A stretch of 64,000 nucleotides of DNA, from contig CASDPK010000006.1 in NCBI GenBank assembly GCA_949282555.1, forward strand, positions 28,611 to 92,610, read 5' to 3'. Source of the stretch: an uncultured Lentisphaeraceae bacterium. Lineage in GTDB: Bacteria > Verrucomicrobiota > Kiritimatiellia > RFP12 > DVOR01. Of the stretch, positions 26,261-34,704 are shown piece by piece. The position numbers were made by a program, and so were the translations under genes. Below the pieces are notes generated by a model. That model saw nothing but the letters and a program-made list of their open reading frames with translations. It did not search any database and was not told the DNA's origin. Position 1 is the first letter of the stretch; every line of letters begins with the position of its first letter.

Positions 26261-28036
26261 ATGGATGAGGCTCAGAGTAAGGCCAGAATGTTCCGGGGGT
26301 TGGCAGCCTCCGGAGGGTTGGTGTTTGCTCCGGCCGTTCGGTTTGAGACCAAAACGGAACGTTCGGCACCGCGGTATACCGTGGAGGCCGCCCAGGCCAA
26401 TGCTGAGATCGCTCGTTTCTACATGGCGTTGGACAGGTCTCGCCGTCAGTTGATGGAGCTGGCCAAGACAACGGAAAGTCGGGCCTCGTCCACGGAAGCC
26501 GGCATCTTCGATTCCCATCTGATGATGCTGGAGGATACGTATTTCATCGACACGGTGGTGAAGGATATTCGCCTTCGCCATGAAAATGCCGAATGGGCCG
26601 TGCACAGAGCCTTTGAGGCGATGGTGTCGATGATGCGTAATATGGGTGACGCATACCTCAGTGAGCGTACGGCGGATCTGTCGGATGTGCGTAACCGCTT
26701 GATTGGAAATTTGTTGGGGGATGATGGACAGCGTTCCATCCCGGCGATCGATCGGCCTTGCGTGGTCATCGCGGACAATATTTCTCCTTCGGACGCCGTT
26801 TCGTTGCCGCGGCGGTATATTCGCGGAATGGCCACGGAGCAGGGGTCGCTCACAGCGCATGTCACCATTTTGGCGCGTGCGCTCGGTGTCCCTGCCGTCG
26901 TCGGGATTGGGCAGAGCCTTGAGGATATCCATCCTGGCGATGAAGTCGCATTGGATGGTTTTCATGGACTGCTTTGGCATCACCCGAATGATGAGGTGAA
27001 AGCAGCGCTTCTGGCCGACACGGCAGTGCTTCGGGCCGCCGAGGAGCACCGCCGTTCTTTGGCGGATCGCCCAGCGATCACTTCGGATGGGGTTCGCGTG
27101 ACGCTTTTGGCCAATGCGGATCATAGCGTTGGGTTTGAGGGGATTGGAGAGCACGGGGCGGAGGGCATCGGGCTTTACCGAACGGAATATCTTTGGATTG
27201 GGTTGGGGCGCGAACCTTCGGAGGAAGAGCAGTTTCGTGCGTATTCTGAGGTCATCGCGTCTTGTTCTGGAAAACCTGTGACATTGCGCGTGCTGGATAT
27301 CGGTGGCGACAAAATGGTGGGGCGGAGCCATGCGAGTGAGGCGAATCCCTTTCTCGGAAACCGTTCTGTGCGTTATTTGTTGAACAATCGTGCCACGTTT
27401 CGGACGCAAATACGTGCCATTCTCCGTGCGGCGGTCGTGGGGAATTGTTCGATGATGTATCCCATGATTACCACCTTGGAGGAGTTGCGTGAATGCCGGG
27501 CGTTTGTTCGGGCCTGCAAGCGTGAACTCGCGGAAGAGGGGGCGTTGTTTCGTGGAGATGTTCCCGAAGGCGTCATGATTGAGATTCCGGCCGCGGCGCT
27601 TCAGGCGGAGCGCTTGGCGGCGGCCTGTGATTTCTTCTCGGTGGGAACGAATGATCTCGTGCAGTATACCTTTGCCGTGGACCGTGGAAACGAGGCGGTT
27701 GCTCACCTCTACCAACCCTTGCATCCCGTTGTCCTTTCAATGCTGAGGGAAGTCGTTCGGGCGGCTCGGCGGCATGACCGCGAGGTGTGCGTGTGCGGAG
27801 AGATGGCCTCCGACCCATTGGCGGCGGTTTTGCTTGTGGGCATGGGAATCCGAAAGTTGAGCATGTCGGCCAATCTGATCCCGCGCGTGAAGGAACTTGT
27901 GTGCCGTTTGGCCTATTTTGATATGCAGCGGCTTGTGGATTCTCTCTTTCGTGACGGTCTCACGTCGGCTGAAGAGGTGCGTGAACGTTGCCGTCAGGTC
28001 GTGTCAAAGTATGCCCCTGACGTGTTGAATACTTGA
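26261..28036 (+). CDS. ptsI: PTS enzyme I (phosphoenolpyruvate-protein phosphotransferase)
   Basis: 591 residues. N-terminal LAASGGLVFAPAVRF, phospho-accepting His200 in SLTAHVTILARALGVPAV (usually written TSHxAI), PEP-site segments GLYRTEYLW and DIGGDK, then FFSVGTNDLVQYTFAVDR and the catalytic CGEMASDP. All catalytic residues are present. Start at 26261 is the ATG giving the usual N-terminus. No sugar-specific enzyme II gene is in the window, so with hprK the system may serve regulation rather than sugar uptake. Confidence 0.95.
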   Translation: MDEAQSKARMFRGLAASGGLVFAPAVRFETKTERSAPRYTVEAAQANAEIARFYMALDRSRRQLMELAKTTESRASSTEAGIFDSHLMMLEDTYFIDTVVKDIRLRHENAEWAVHRAFEAMVSMMRNMGDAYLSERTADLSDVRNRLIGNLLGDDGQRSIPAIDRPCVVIADNISPSDAVSLPRRYIRGMATEQGSLTAHVTILARALGVPAVVGIGQSLEDIHPGDEVALDGFHGLLWHHPNDEVKAALLADTAVLRAAEEHRRSLADRPAITSDGVRVTLLANADHSVGFEGIGEHGAEGIGLYRTEYLWIGLGREPSEEEQFRAYSEVIASCSGKPVTLRVLDIGGDKMVGRSHASEANPFLGNRSVRYLLNNRATFRTQIRAILRAAVVGNCSMMYPMITTLEELRECRAFVRACKRELAEEGALFRGDVPEGVMIEIPAAALQAERLAAACDFFSVGTNDLVQYTFAVDRGNEAVAHLYQPLHPVVLSMLREVVRAARRHDREVCVCGEMASDPLAAVLLVGMGIRKLSMSANLIPRVKELVCRLAYFDMQRLVDSLFRDGLTSAEEVRERCRQVVSKYAPDVLNT

Positions 28037-28045
28037 GGACCCGAG

Positions 28046-29446
28046 ATGATTGAACGTCTTCGTTTGTTCCTTTCCGAGACGTTGTGGCGTCTTGATTTGG
28101 AGACGCGCCCCTGGTGGTCCCGTTGGGCATTGCGTCCGCTTCGGTTCGCGCTGTTGACGATTCGCGCGTATCTGCGCGATGGTACGCTTCTGCATGCCTC
28201 GGCCCTCACGTATATCACCATGCTGGCCATTGTGCCGGTGTTGACGCTCGGATTGACCTCCTTGAAGGCGTTCGGCGCGGGCGAGTTGGCGGAAGCCAAA
28301 ATCATTGAGAATATCGAGATCGTGGTGGGGAAGCTGGCCCCCGCGGAAGGGAACGTGGTGCCGGTCGGTGCGGAAACGGAACAGGCGGCAGATGCTCTGC
28401 GTGGGCTTTGCCAAGCGGTTTTCCGACAGATCGACTCCATCAATTTCACCAAAATCGGGGCCGTGGGAGCCGTGGCGCTCATCTTCATGGTGATTGGCGT
28501 TCTGGGGCGCATTGAGAACAGTTTCAACGCCATTTGGGGCGTGACGAAGGCACGCCCGGTGTGGCGCAAGTTCACGGATTATCTCAGCGTGATCATTGTG
28601 GCGCCGTTATTGGTTCTGGCTGCCACCTCCCTGCCGGTGCTGGAGAGCCTTCCGGATGCATGGGGATTGCGTGGGTTTGTTGAGGGACTTGGCATCATCA
28701 ATCACCTTGCCCCGATCCTCGGCGGAACGCTCCTCTTTGCCTTCCTCTTCGGATTTTTGCCGAACACGCGCGTGAGCTTTGTCAGCTGTTTCTTCGGTGC
28801 GTTGCTCACGACCATTCTGCTCATGCTGTTTTTCCGGTTGTGCATGGTGCTTCAAGTGGGCATTGCCAACAACAGTCGACTCTATGGCTCGCTTGTCGCC
28901 TTGCCCATCCTGCTCTTCTGGATTTACTCAAGCTGGCAAATCATCTTGTTGGGGGCAGAGGTGTGCTACGTTCACCAACACCGAGCCGAGTTGCTTCGTG
29001 AGTCGGCGTTTACCCATCCCTCAGAGCGTGACTTGATTGTATTGGCGTTGGCCCTCGTGCTTTGGGCCGCCAAGTGCGTGGAGGACGATTCCGGGGCACT
29101 CTCAATGGAGCGTTTCGCCGATACGTTTGCGCTTCCTGAACGCGATGTTGAGCGCGTGGCTTCCATTTTGGAGCGTAGCCATATCCTTCTTCCCGTGATG
29201 GAAGGAAGTGGGGGGCAGCCGGCGGGATATGTGCTCAGTCGGTGTGCGACGCGCCTTACAGTGGCCGATGTCATCAATGCCTGCCTCGATGATACGCAGG
29301 GGGAGGCCGTTCTTCGGCGTGCCGCCGATCTTGGGCACCTTGGACCGCTTTCTGAAATTGAGCGCCAATTCTCTGAGGTTTTGGCCGGGCAGTTCTCTGT
29401 GACGATTGCCCAAGTCTTGGAGCGACACGCGAACGTTGGGAAATAA
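28046..29446 (+). CDS. YihY/BrkB (UPF0761) family inner-membrane protein
   Basis: 466 residues. Six or so membrane segments in the first 300 residues, with typical family stretches HASALTYITMLAIVPVLTLGL, GRIENSFNAIWGV and YGSLVALPILLFWIYSSWQIILLGAEVCY. The last 150 residues form a soluble domain with predicted winged-helix-like content, found in the longer members of the family. Function is unknown (older names as ribonuclease BN were mistaken). It follows ptsI by 9 bases with GAGGA upstream. Confidence 0.88.
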   Translation: MIERLRLFLSETLWRLDLETRPWWSRWALRPLRFALLTIRAYLRDGTLLHASALTYITMLAIVPVLTLGLTSLKAFGAGELAEAKIIENIEIVVGKLAPAEGNVVPVGAETEQAADALRGLCQAVFRQIDSINFTKIGAVGAVALIFMVIGVLGRIENSFNAIWGVTKARPVWRKFTDYLSVIIVAPLLVLAATSLPVLESLPDAWGLRGFVEGLGIINHLAPILGGTLLFAFLFGFLPNTRVSFVSCFFGALLTTILLMLFFRLCMVLQVGIANNSRLYGSLVALPILLFWIYSSWQIILLGAEVCYVHQHRAELLRESAFTHPSERDLIVLALALVLWAAKCVEDDSGALSMERFADTFALPERDVERVASILERSHILLPVMEGSGGQPAGYVLSRCATRLTVADVINACLDDTQGEAVLRRAADLGHLGPLSEIERQFSEVLAGQFSVTIAQVLERHANVGK

Positions 29447-29458
29447 AAGGGCTTGAGG

Positions 29459-29917
29459 ATGTCGCTCAGTGAGAAATGGCTAAACATTCGCCGTGGAGAT
29501 CGCAAGAAGTCTCCCTTGGGTTCCCGTCGCAAGAGCGCCAAGGCGGGGTTTACCTTGCTGGAAGTGATTCTTGCCGTGATGATTCTGGGAGGGGGATTGA
29601 CGGTCATTTATCGTGCGATTATCGTCAATGCCCGAATGGTTTCCGTCTCTCGCGAGCGGCAGGAAGTCGCGTATGTCTTTTCCCTTGGGGAATTGGAGCA
29701 TCCGTTGCGCGACATTGAGGATATTGAGGAAGATGCCGTGGTCGAACCCGATGCGACCTTGCGTGAGGGGTATATCTTCGAGCGAACCGTCGATGAAAAG
29801 GAAGAGCCGGAAGAGGGAGTGGAGGATGACGGCCTCTACGTGGTCCGGACGATTGTCACGTGGGGAGATGGGGAGAATCGCGAGGAAATTGTCCGCTATC
29901 TAAGGAAGACGCAATGA
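29459..29917 (+). CDS. Type IV pilin-like pseudopilin (GspI-like)
   Basis: 152 residues. A basic leader of about 32 residues ends at a prepilin cleavage site AKAG|FTLLEVILAVMILGGG, with Glu at +5 and a hydrophobic helix, as in minor pseudopilins of type II secretion. The rest is acidic. Leader length is unusual (typically 6-10), so the start could be later; ATG 29459 is used as it follows TTGAGG. The stop overlaps the next start as ATGA. Confidence 0.75.
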   Translation: MSLSEKWLNIRRGDRKKSPLGSRRKSAKAGFTLLEVILAVMILGGGLTVIYRAIIVNARMVSVSRERQEVAYVFSLGELEHPLRDIEDIEEDAVVEPDATLREGYIFERTVDEKEEPEEGVEDDGLYVVRTIVTWGDGENREEIVRYLRKTQ

Positions 29918-30819
29918 TGCGGCTGAACACAGATTGGCGCATGCGGCGCAGAGGGTGGGGGGACGAGTGCCGCAATTGGCCTCGCCAAGGCGGGTTTACG
30001 CTTGTCGAGATCTTGCTGGCGCTGACGTTGCTGGGGATGTTGACCATTATGCTCTTCTCCTCCTTTTACTCCGTCATTCGAGCGTGGGAGGCGGGACGTG
30101 CCGCCATTGATTCGGAAGGTCACGCGGATTACCTGATGGAGCAACTCGCTGCAGCGCTTCGCTCGGCTTACACCCCAGGCGTCGGAGAGAAATATGGCCT
30201 GGTCTTCACCGATGATGGGGAGGAGGCCGACGCTCGTGACACGATTGAATGGACGAAAACAGGCCCCGCGCTTGTGGGGGAAGATGCGGAATTCGCACAA
30301 GTGCCGCATCGCGTGCGTGTGACCGTCACGGAGAAGGATGGGGAGCATCCCGGCGGTTTCACGGTTCGGGCCTGGCGCCAAGATCTTCAGTTGGACGAAT
30401 TCAATCCGGAGGAAGACACCGCAGAGCTCTGCCTTTCCCCGAAGGTCGTTGGGTTCAATTGCAGGATGCTGGATCCCGATCAGGAAAAGACCGTTGACGA
30501 TGAAATCAATTGGGTGGATGAATGGACGAAGACCAACACCCTCCCAACGGCAATTGAGATCACCCTTTGGATGGAACCCGCCGAAAAGGGCGAAGACCCC
30601 ATAGAAGCCAAGCGGATTGTTGAAATCCCGATGGGGCCGCTTTCTCAGAATCCATCCCTTGGAGCGTCCTCATCGGAAGAGGCCCGCCGCGGCACATCCA
30701 CGTCCGTTGGCGGTGGGCGCCGTCGCCCGAATGGCCCGGTATCTTCCGGTCAAGGAGGGAATCCTCCCCCAGGCCCGGGGGGTGGGGGAGCCGCTCCGCC
30801 GGCACCTCCGGCTCGCTAA
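29914..30819 (+). CDS. Pseudopilin with Gly/Pro-rich tail (GspJ-like)
   Basis: 301 residues. After a leader of about 31 residues the site QGG|FTLVEILLALTLLGMLT marks a prepilin-type N-terminus. A mixed globular part (about 60-240) follows, then a low-complexity tail rich in Gly, Pro, Ser and Arg (about 265-301), unusual for GspJ. Two adjacent starts exist (29914 and 29917). With the preceding gene it forms a two-pseudopilin unit; no GspE, F, G or secretin genes are near. Confidence 0.72.
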   Translation: MMRLNTDWRMRRRGWGDECRNWPRQGGFTLVEILLALTLLGMLTIMLFSSFYSVIRAWEAGRAAIDSEGHADYLMEQLAAALRSAYTPGVGEKYGLVFTDDGEEADARDTIEWTKTGPALVGEDAEFAQVPHRVRVTVTEKDGEHPGGFTVRAWRQDLQLDEFNPEEDTAELCLSPKVVGFNCRMLDPDQEKTVDDEINWVDEWTKTNTLPTAIEITLWMEPAEKGEDPIEAKRIVEIPMGPLSQNPSLGASSSEEARRGTSTSVGGGRRRPNGPVSSGQGGNPPPGPGGGGAAPPAPPAR

Positions 30820-30824
30820 ACGAA

Positions 30825-30853
30825 AGAGGGCGCAGAACGCGCCCTCTATTTTT
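30825..30853 (+). terminator. Intrinsic terminator after the pseudopilins
   Basis: AGAGGGCGC (30825-30833), loop AGAAC, GCGCCCTCT (30839-30847), then ATTTTT. It closes the long plus-strand run that begins at kdsA. Confidence 0.88.
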
Positions 30854-30987
30854 GCCGGGATGCTCTTCACGGTCTCAAAAGCAGGACGTTTGGGGAGACT
30901 TCACTCCAACCCTTTTAGTTGCTGACAGCCCTTATGGTTGCTATGGGAGGCTTTGTGCCTATTTGCACGAGGCGGATTTGTGCTCTC

Positions 30988-31031
30988 AAAACGAAAACAA
31001 AACCAAAGGGAGCGAGTCTCCCTTTGGTTTT
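30988..31031 (-). terminator. Terminator of the rpsP-trmD-rplS operon
   Basis: A 14-bp perfect stem, AAAACCAAAGGGAG (30999-31012) with CTCCCTTTGGTTTT (31018-31031). On the minus strand it is followed by a T-rich stretch, placing it about 40 bases beyond the rplS stop. Works in principle in both directions. Confidence 0.85.
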
Positions 31032-31073
31032 GCGCTTTCAGACGCACGCTTTCGCGTGCGGGAAACGGCCGCC

Positions 31074-31427
31074 TTAGAGGGCGCGCAGACGCGCGGCCTT
31101 GCCGGTGCGGCTACGGAGGTAGTAAAGCTTCGCGCGGCGAACCTTGGCGTGGCCGGTCACTTCAATGCTCTGGATGGAAGGGGAAGCGAAGGGGAACACC
31201 TTTTCCACGCCAACGCCGAAGGAGATGCGGCGCACGGTGAAGGTTTCGGTAATGCCCTTGCCGTCACGGGCGATGACATCGCCGGCGAACACCTGAATGC
31301 GCTCTTTGTCGCCTTCCTTGATTTTGACGGAGACACGGACGATGTCGCCGATGGCAAGCTCGGGGCATTTCTTGGGGTTCTTCTCCGCCGTCATGGCGTT
31401 CACTTTTTCGAGGGCTTTCGCGATCAT
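31074..31427 (-). CDS. rplS: 50S ribosomal protein L19 (bL19)
   Basis: 117 residues with the family end [20 protein letters not shown] and the central [39 protein letters not shown] lies 8 bases before the start. Last gene of a three-gene operon with trmD and rpsP, closed by a strong terminator. Confidence 0.97.
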   Translation of the reverse strand: MIAKALEKVNAMTAEKNPKKCPELAIGDIVRVSVKIKEGDKERIQVFAGDVIARDGKGITETFTVRRISFGVGVEKVFPFASPSIQSIEVTGHAKVRRAKLYYLRSRTGKAARLRAL

Positions 31428-31438
31428 TGTCGTTATCC

Positions 31439-32119
31439 TTACTGCTGTATCAAATCTGGACGATGCCGAACCGTGCGGTCGAGCATCTGATGTCTACGCC
31501 AACGCTCCATACGGGCGTGGTCGCCATTGAGGAGCACCTCCGGCACGCATTGCCCCCGCCAAACGGGCGGCCGTGTGTACTGGGCCTGCTCCAAAAGACC
31601 TTCGGAGAAGGACTCCTTGGCCGTGGCCTCCTCTCCGCCTCCAAGCACGCCAGGCAGGAGGCGCGTGACGCTGTCGATGACGACCGCCGCGGGCAGGGCC
31701 CCATTGGTCAGCACATAGTCGCCGATGCTGAGCTGTTCATCGGCCAGCGTTTCCACCGCACGCTCATCCATGCCCTCATAATGGCCACAGAGGAAGATGA
31801 GGTGGCTCTCTTTTGCCAAACGCCGCGCGGCATCCTGGCGGAAAGGAACCCCTTGCGGGGACATGGCCACAACATGCGTATCAGGTCGGCGGAGGCTCTC
31901 GACCGCCTCAAAGAGCGGTTCGGGCTTCATCAGCATCCCTGCGCCGCCGCCATACGGCTTGTCGTCCAATGTTCCGCGAGCGTCGTGCGAAAAATCGCGC
32001 AAATCAACGGCGTGGATCTCAGCGGCACCCATCGCCACCGCCCGGCGCAAAATGCTTTCTCCGAAAAAGCCTCTCAGCATTCCGGGAAAGACCGTCAGAA
32101 CGTCAATGCGCAGGGACAC
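31439..32119 (-). CDS. trmD: tRNA (guanine-N1)-methyltransferase TrmD
   Basis: 226 residues; makes m1G37 in tRNAs and prevents frameshifting. Typical segments: [33 protein letters not shown], and [32 protein letters not shown] (the SAM-binding trefoil knot). The start is GTG at 32119, set by GGAGG six bases upstream. Neighbours are rpsP and rplS in the usual order, but rimM, usually between rpsP and trmD, is missing here. Confidence 0.96.
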   Translation of the reverse strand: MSLRIDVLTVFPGMLRGFFGESILRRAVAMGAAEIHAVDLRDFSHDARGTLDDKPYGGGAGMLMKPEPLFEAVESLRRPDTHVVAMSPQGVPFRQDAARRLAKESHLIFLCGHYEGMDERAVETLADEQLSIGDYVLTNGALPAAVVIDSVTRLLPGVLGGGEEATAKESFSEGLLEQAQYTRPPVWRGQCVPEVLLNGDHARMERWRRHQMLDRTVRHRPDLIQQ

Positions 32120-32139
32120 GCGGAACCTCCGCGGAGGGT

Positions 32140-32394
32140 TTAGGCCTGGGCGGCCTGAGCCTTCTGGGCCTGCTTGATGAGGGAGGCGACCGTCTCGGAC
32201 ACCTGGGCGCCCTGGCTCTTCCAGTAGGCCACGCGCTCAAGGTTGAGGCCGCACTTGTTCTCGGTCTTGCGGGGGTCGTACCAGCCGAGAATCTCAAGGA
32301 ACTTGCCATCGCGCGGGCTACGGGAATCGCAGGCCACCACACGGAACGTCGCCACACGGTTGCAGCCCGTCTTACGCAATCTGATCTTGACCAT
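32140..32394 (-). CDS. rpsP: 30S ribosomal protein S16 (bS16)
   Basis: 84 residues: MVKIRLRKTGCNRVATFRVVACDSRSPRDG and ILGWYDPRK are diagnostic. The Ala/Gln-rich end is common. CCGGAG precedes the start. First gene of the operon, with a good promoter about 85 bases upstream. Confidence 0.97.
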   Translation of the reverse strand: MVKIRLRKTGCNRVATFRVVACDSRSPRDGKFLEILGWYDPRKTENKCGLNLERVAYWKSQGAQVSETVASLIKQAQKAQAAQA

Positions 32395-32479
32395 TCTTCA
32401 ATCTCCGGGACCCCACGCTTCGCTACCTTCGCGGGGTCGGTTGGGGTTCATCACATTCATTTGGTTGAATGAGCCATCT

Positions 32480-32508
32480 ATTATGCCAAAACAGCTTCAC
32501 TTCCGCAA
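32480..32508 (-). promoter_or_regulatory. Promoter of the rpsP operon
   Basis: On the minus strand, -35 TTGCGG (32503-32508) and -10 CATAAT (32480-32485) with a 17-base spacer. Confidence 0.6.
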
Positions 32509-32591
32509 GCAGAAAAGGAAGCACGCGGCAGAGGCGCATGATTCACTGACAATGAACAAGCATGAATCTTGCAAGGAGCGCCGAATTGCGC

Positions 32592-32597
32592 TAGAGT
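32592..32597 (+). promoter_or_regulatory. -10 box TAGAGT close to the start codon
   Basis: TAGAGT ends 6 bases before ATG 32604 with no Shine-Dalgarno between, the same geometry as at 9348 and 59637. Suggests a leaderless transcript. Confidence 0.35.
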
Positions 32598-32603
32598 GGA
32601 AGC

Positions 32604-33350
32604 ATGAAACCGATGATGACGCCTTTGGCGCTTGCCGCCGTTCTTGCGCTTTTCCCCCTTCGGATGGAAGCTGTGGCGCCTTCTGGGGGTGCTCTGCCCG
32701 CGACCCTTCGTCCGGAGCCGCAACAGCGCGATTCTTACGATTGGAAGGCGCGACATGCCGCAGTCTTGGCGCGCAACCGAACCGTCAAGCCGGACGTGGT
32801 GTTTTTTGGCGATAGCATCACCCATTTTTGGGGAGGTGAGCCGTCGGGATCCGCGTATGGGCCGGAGGCATGGGCTTCCCTTTTCAAAGGTTTGACGGTG
32901 ACGAATCTCGGCTTTGGCTTCGACTATGCCGACAATGCGTATTATCGGATTCTGAACGGCGAGCTTGACGGCATTTCCCCCAAAGTTGTCCTTGTGAACA
33001 TTGGCACCAACAATTTGGGGCATCGCCACGATTCCGCCGAGGCTTGTGCCGCGAACGTGACGGCGCTCGTGCGCCTGATCCGTGAGCGTCAGCCGAAGGC
33101 AAAGATTTTGCTGTTGGGCATTTATCCTCGGCGGGAGCCCGCTTTGGCAGAGCCCATCCGAGAGGTCAATCAGCGGTTGAAGCCGCTTGCCGATGGCCGG
33201 TATGTCTTTTACGCCGATCCGGGGAGTACGCTTCTCGGCTCTGACGGTTTGGCCGACCCGAAAGCGATGCGTGATACCGTTCATCCCAATGCCGAGGGTT
33301 ATCGGCGCCTTGGCAAGGCGATTCGTTCCGCGTTGGAGCCTTTGCTGTAA
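32604..33350 (+). CDS. Secreted SGNH/GDSL-family esterase
   Basis: 248 residues with an N-terminal signal peptide (about 1-24, MKPMMTPLALAAVLALFPL). SGNH blocks are clear: block I FFGDSITH (nucleophile Ser), a Gly in LGFGFDYADN, block III NIGTNN, and block V DTVHPNAEGY giving Asp and His. Relatives include PAF acetylhydrolase-like and acetylxylan or sialate O-acetylesterases; a role in deacetylating glycans fits the hydrolases nearby. Divergent from rpsP. Confidence 0.87.
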   Translation: MKPMMTPLALAAVLALFPLRMEAVAPSGGALPATLRPEPQQRDSYDWKARHAAVLARNRTVKPDVVFFGDSITHFWGGEPSGSAYGPEAWASLFKGLTVTNLGFGFDYADNAYYRILNGELDGISPKVVLVNIGTNNLGHRHDSAEACAANVTALVRLIRERQPKAKILLLGIYPRREPALAEPIREVNQRLKPLADGRYVFYADPGSTLLGSDGLADPKAMRDTVHPNAEGYRRLGKAIRSALEPLL

Positions 33351-33400
33351 TTTAAGGTTTTAGCCAGACGTAGGCGCCGGCCGATGGCACTTATTGGAGC

Positions 33401-33429
33401 ACGGAGCATCCCATGGCGGGATGCTCCGT
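33401..33429. repeat. Perfect 12-bp hairpin
   Basis: ACGGAGCATCCC (33401-33412), loop ATGGC, GGGATGCTCCGT (33418-33429), about 50 bases past the esterase stop. No T tract, so either a weak terminator or an intergenic repeat. The rest of 33351-33590 shows nothing recognisable. Confidence 0.6.
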
Positions 33430-33591
33430 GTCGCGTTGTGGGATGCAGTGTTCCTCAAAAGGTGGGACGGTTTGAAACGTGTGCCGCCCAAAATCGATGG
33501 GAATGAGTGGAGGGGGTGCTGGGCGTTTACCGTTTCTGTGCTTCACCGTGAAGGACGGTTTGCGTTGGCGGGGCTTGAAGCCCAGCCGTCC

Positions 33592-33621
33592 AAAAAGAAA
33601 GGCCCCAACCAAGTTGGGGCC
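33592..33621 (-). terminator. Terminator of the hisG-bS22-like unit
   Basis: GGCCCCAAC (33601-33609), loop CAA, GTTGGGGCC (33613-33621); on the minus strand the stem is followed by TTTCTTTTT. About 17 bases after the small gene's stop. Confidence 0.88.
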
Positions 33622-33637
33622 TTTTGCAAGCGGGTGC

Positions 33638-33724
33638 TTACTTCTTGTGGCGGTTCGCCTTGATGCGTTTGCGGTACTTGTGCTTCGACATCTTGGCGCG
33701 ACGTTTTTTCTTGATGGAACCCAC
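33638..33724 (-). CDS. bS22/COX24 (AURKAIP1)-like small basic protein
   Basis: Only 28 residues, reading (V/M)GSIKKKRRAKMSKHKYRKR and ending ANRHKK, starting at GTG 33724 with AAGGAG 8 bases upstream. The pattern MGSxxKKRRxxMSKxKxRKxxRxxR is that of the AURKAIP1/COX24 domain, carried by the small ribosomal protein bS22 in actinobacteria and by similar tiny proteins in other phyla. It lies 29 bases after the hisG stop and is followed at once by a terminator, so it shares the hisG transcript. Likely binds the small ribosomal subunit near the decoding centre. Confidence 0.8.
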   Translation of the reverse strand: MGSIKKKRRAKMSKHKYRKRIKANRHKK

Positions 33725-33753
33725 GTTCGTGCTCCTTGGTGTTTGTTTGGGGG

Positions 33754-34623
33754 TTAGAAAATGACCTTGTTGAGGGCCAGTTCGATGATGCCCTGCGCGC
33801 CGGCGGCACGCAAGGCCGGGATGAGGTCGCGGACCTCATCTTCCAGAATCACGGTTTCGATGGCCACCCAACCTTCCGCGCTGATGCGGTTGACCGTGGG
33901 GGCGTGAAGCGAAGGCAACAGGCCGGTGATTGCCGGCACTTGGGCCTCGGGCGCATTCATCTTGAGAAGCACGCGGCTCTCGGCGGCGAGGGCACCCTGG
34001 AGCAACATCGCGACCTGCTCAATCTTGGCGCGCTTGGCGGGATCCTGCCACGCCGTCTTGTTGGCGATGAGGCGCGTGGTGGAGGTGAGCACCGTGTCGA
34101 CGATGCGCAGATTGTTTGCGCGCAGAGAACTCCCCGTCTCGGTGAGCTCAATGATGGCATCCACCAGCTCCGGGGCCTTGACCTCCGTGGCGCCCCAAGA
34201 GAATTCGACGGTGGCGTTGACGCCGTGCTGATCGAGATAACGGCGCGCCAAGCCGACGGCTTCCGTTGCGATGCGTTTCCCCTCCAAATCCTTGACGCTT
34301 TGGATGGGGGAATCGTTGGGCACGGCAACCACCCAGCGCACGGGGCGGCTGGTGGCCTTGGAGTAGCACATCTCGCAGACTTCGTGAACGTCGGAACCGT
34401 TCTCGTAAATCCAGTCGAACCCGGTGATGCCGGCATCCAGCAACCCCAGCTCAACATAGCGCGCGATTTCCTGCGGGCGGATGAGGCGGCACCGCAGCTC
34501 CGAATCATTCACGGAAGGGACATACGAACGCGAAGAGCAGGTCATGGAAAACCCTGCGCGCCGCATGAGGTTGAACGTCGATTCCTGAAGGGAGCCTTTG
34601 GGAAGGCCAAGGGTGATAGGCAT
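33754..34623 (-). CDS. hisG: ATP phosphoribosyltransferase (long form)
   Basis: 289 residues; first step of histidine synthesis. N-terminal [13 protein letters not shown], the [10 protein letters not shown] and [13 protein letters not shown] segments, and a C-terminal regulatory HisG_C-type domain ([23 protein letters not shown]) show the long hexameric form that works without HisZ. Start at 34623 with AGAGGAAT upstream; an upstream in-frame ATG lies before the promoter. No other his genes are near, so it is an orphan his gene. Confidence 0.95.
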   Translation of the reverse strand: MPITLGLPKGSLQESTFNLMRRAGFSMTCSSRSYVPSVNDSELRCRLIRPQEIARYVELGLLDAGITGFDWIYENGSDVHEVCEMCYSKATSRPVRWVVAVPNDSPIQSVKDLEGKRIATEAVGLARRYLDQHGVNATVEFSWGATEVKAPELVDAIIELTETGSSLRANNLRIVDTVLTSTTRLIANKTAWQDPAKRAKIEQVAMLLQGALAAESRVLLKMNAPEAQVPAITGLLPSLHAPTVNRISAEGWVAIETVILEDEVRDLIPALRAAGAQGIIELALNKVIF

Positions 34624-34657
34624 AAAGGTGATTCCTCTGATGGTAAAAAACCGCAAT

Positions 34658-34686
34658 AGTATGGCATAAGTCCGCGTAGGGTGCAA
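34658..34686 (-). promoter_or_regulatory. hisG promoter
   Basis: Minus strand: -35 TTGCAC (34681-34686), 17-base spacer, -10 CATACT (34658-34663). Transcription would start about 28 bases before ATG 34623. Confidence 0.65.
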
Positions 34687-34696
34687 GCCTCTGGCC

Positions 34697-34704
34697 ATCG
34701 GCAC
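34697..34704. repeat. Left 8-bp target-site duplication
   Basis: ATCGGCAC directly abuts the left terminal inverted repeat of the MITE and is repeated exactly at 34940-34947. Confidence 0.85.

Noticed and set aside
30852..31490. 212-codon plus-strand frame over rplS
   Set aside because: Antisense to bL19 and passes through a terminator; no supporting signal.
33401..33429. Hairpin considered as the esterase terminator
   Set aside because: A perfect 12-bp stem but no T tract on either side; listed only as a repeat.
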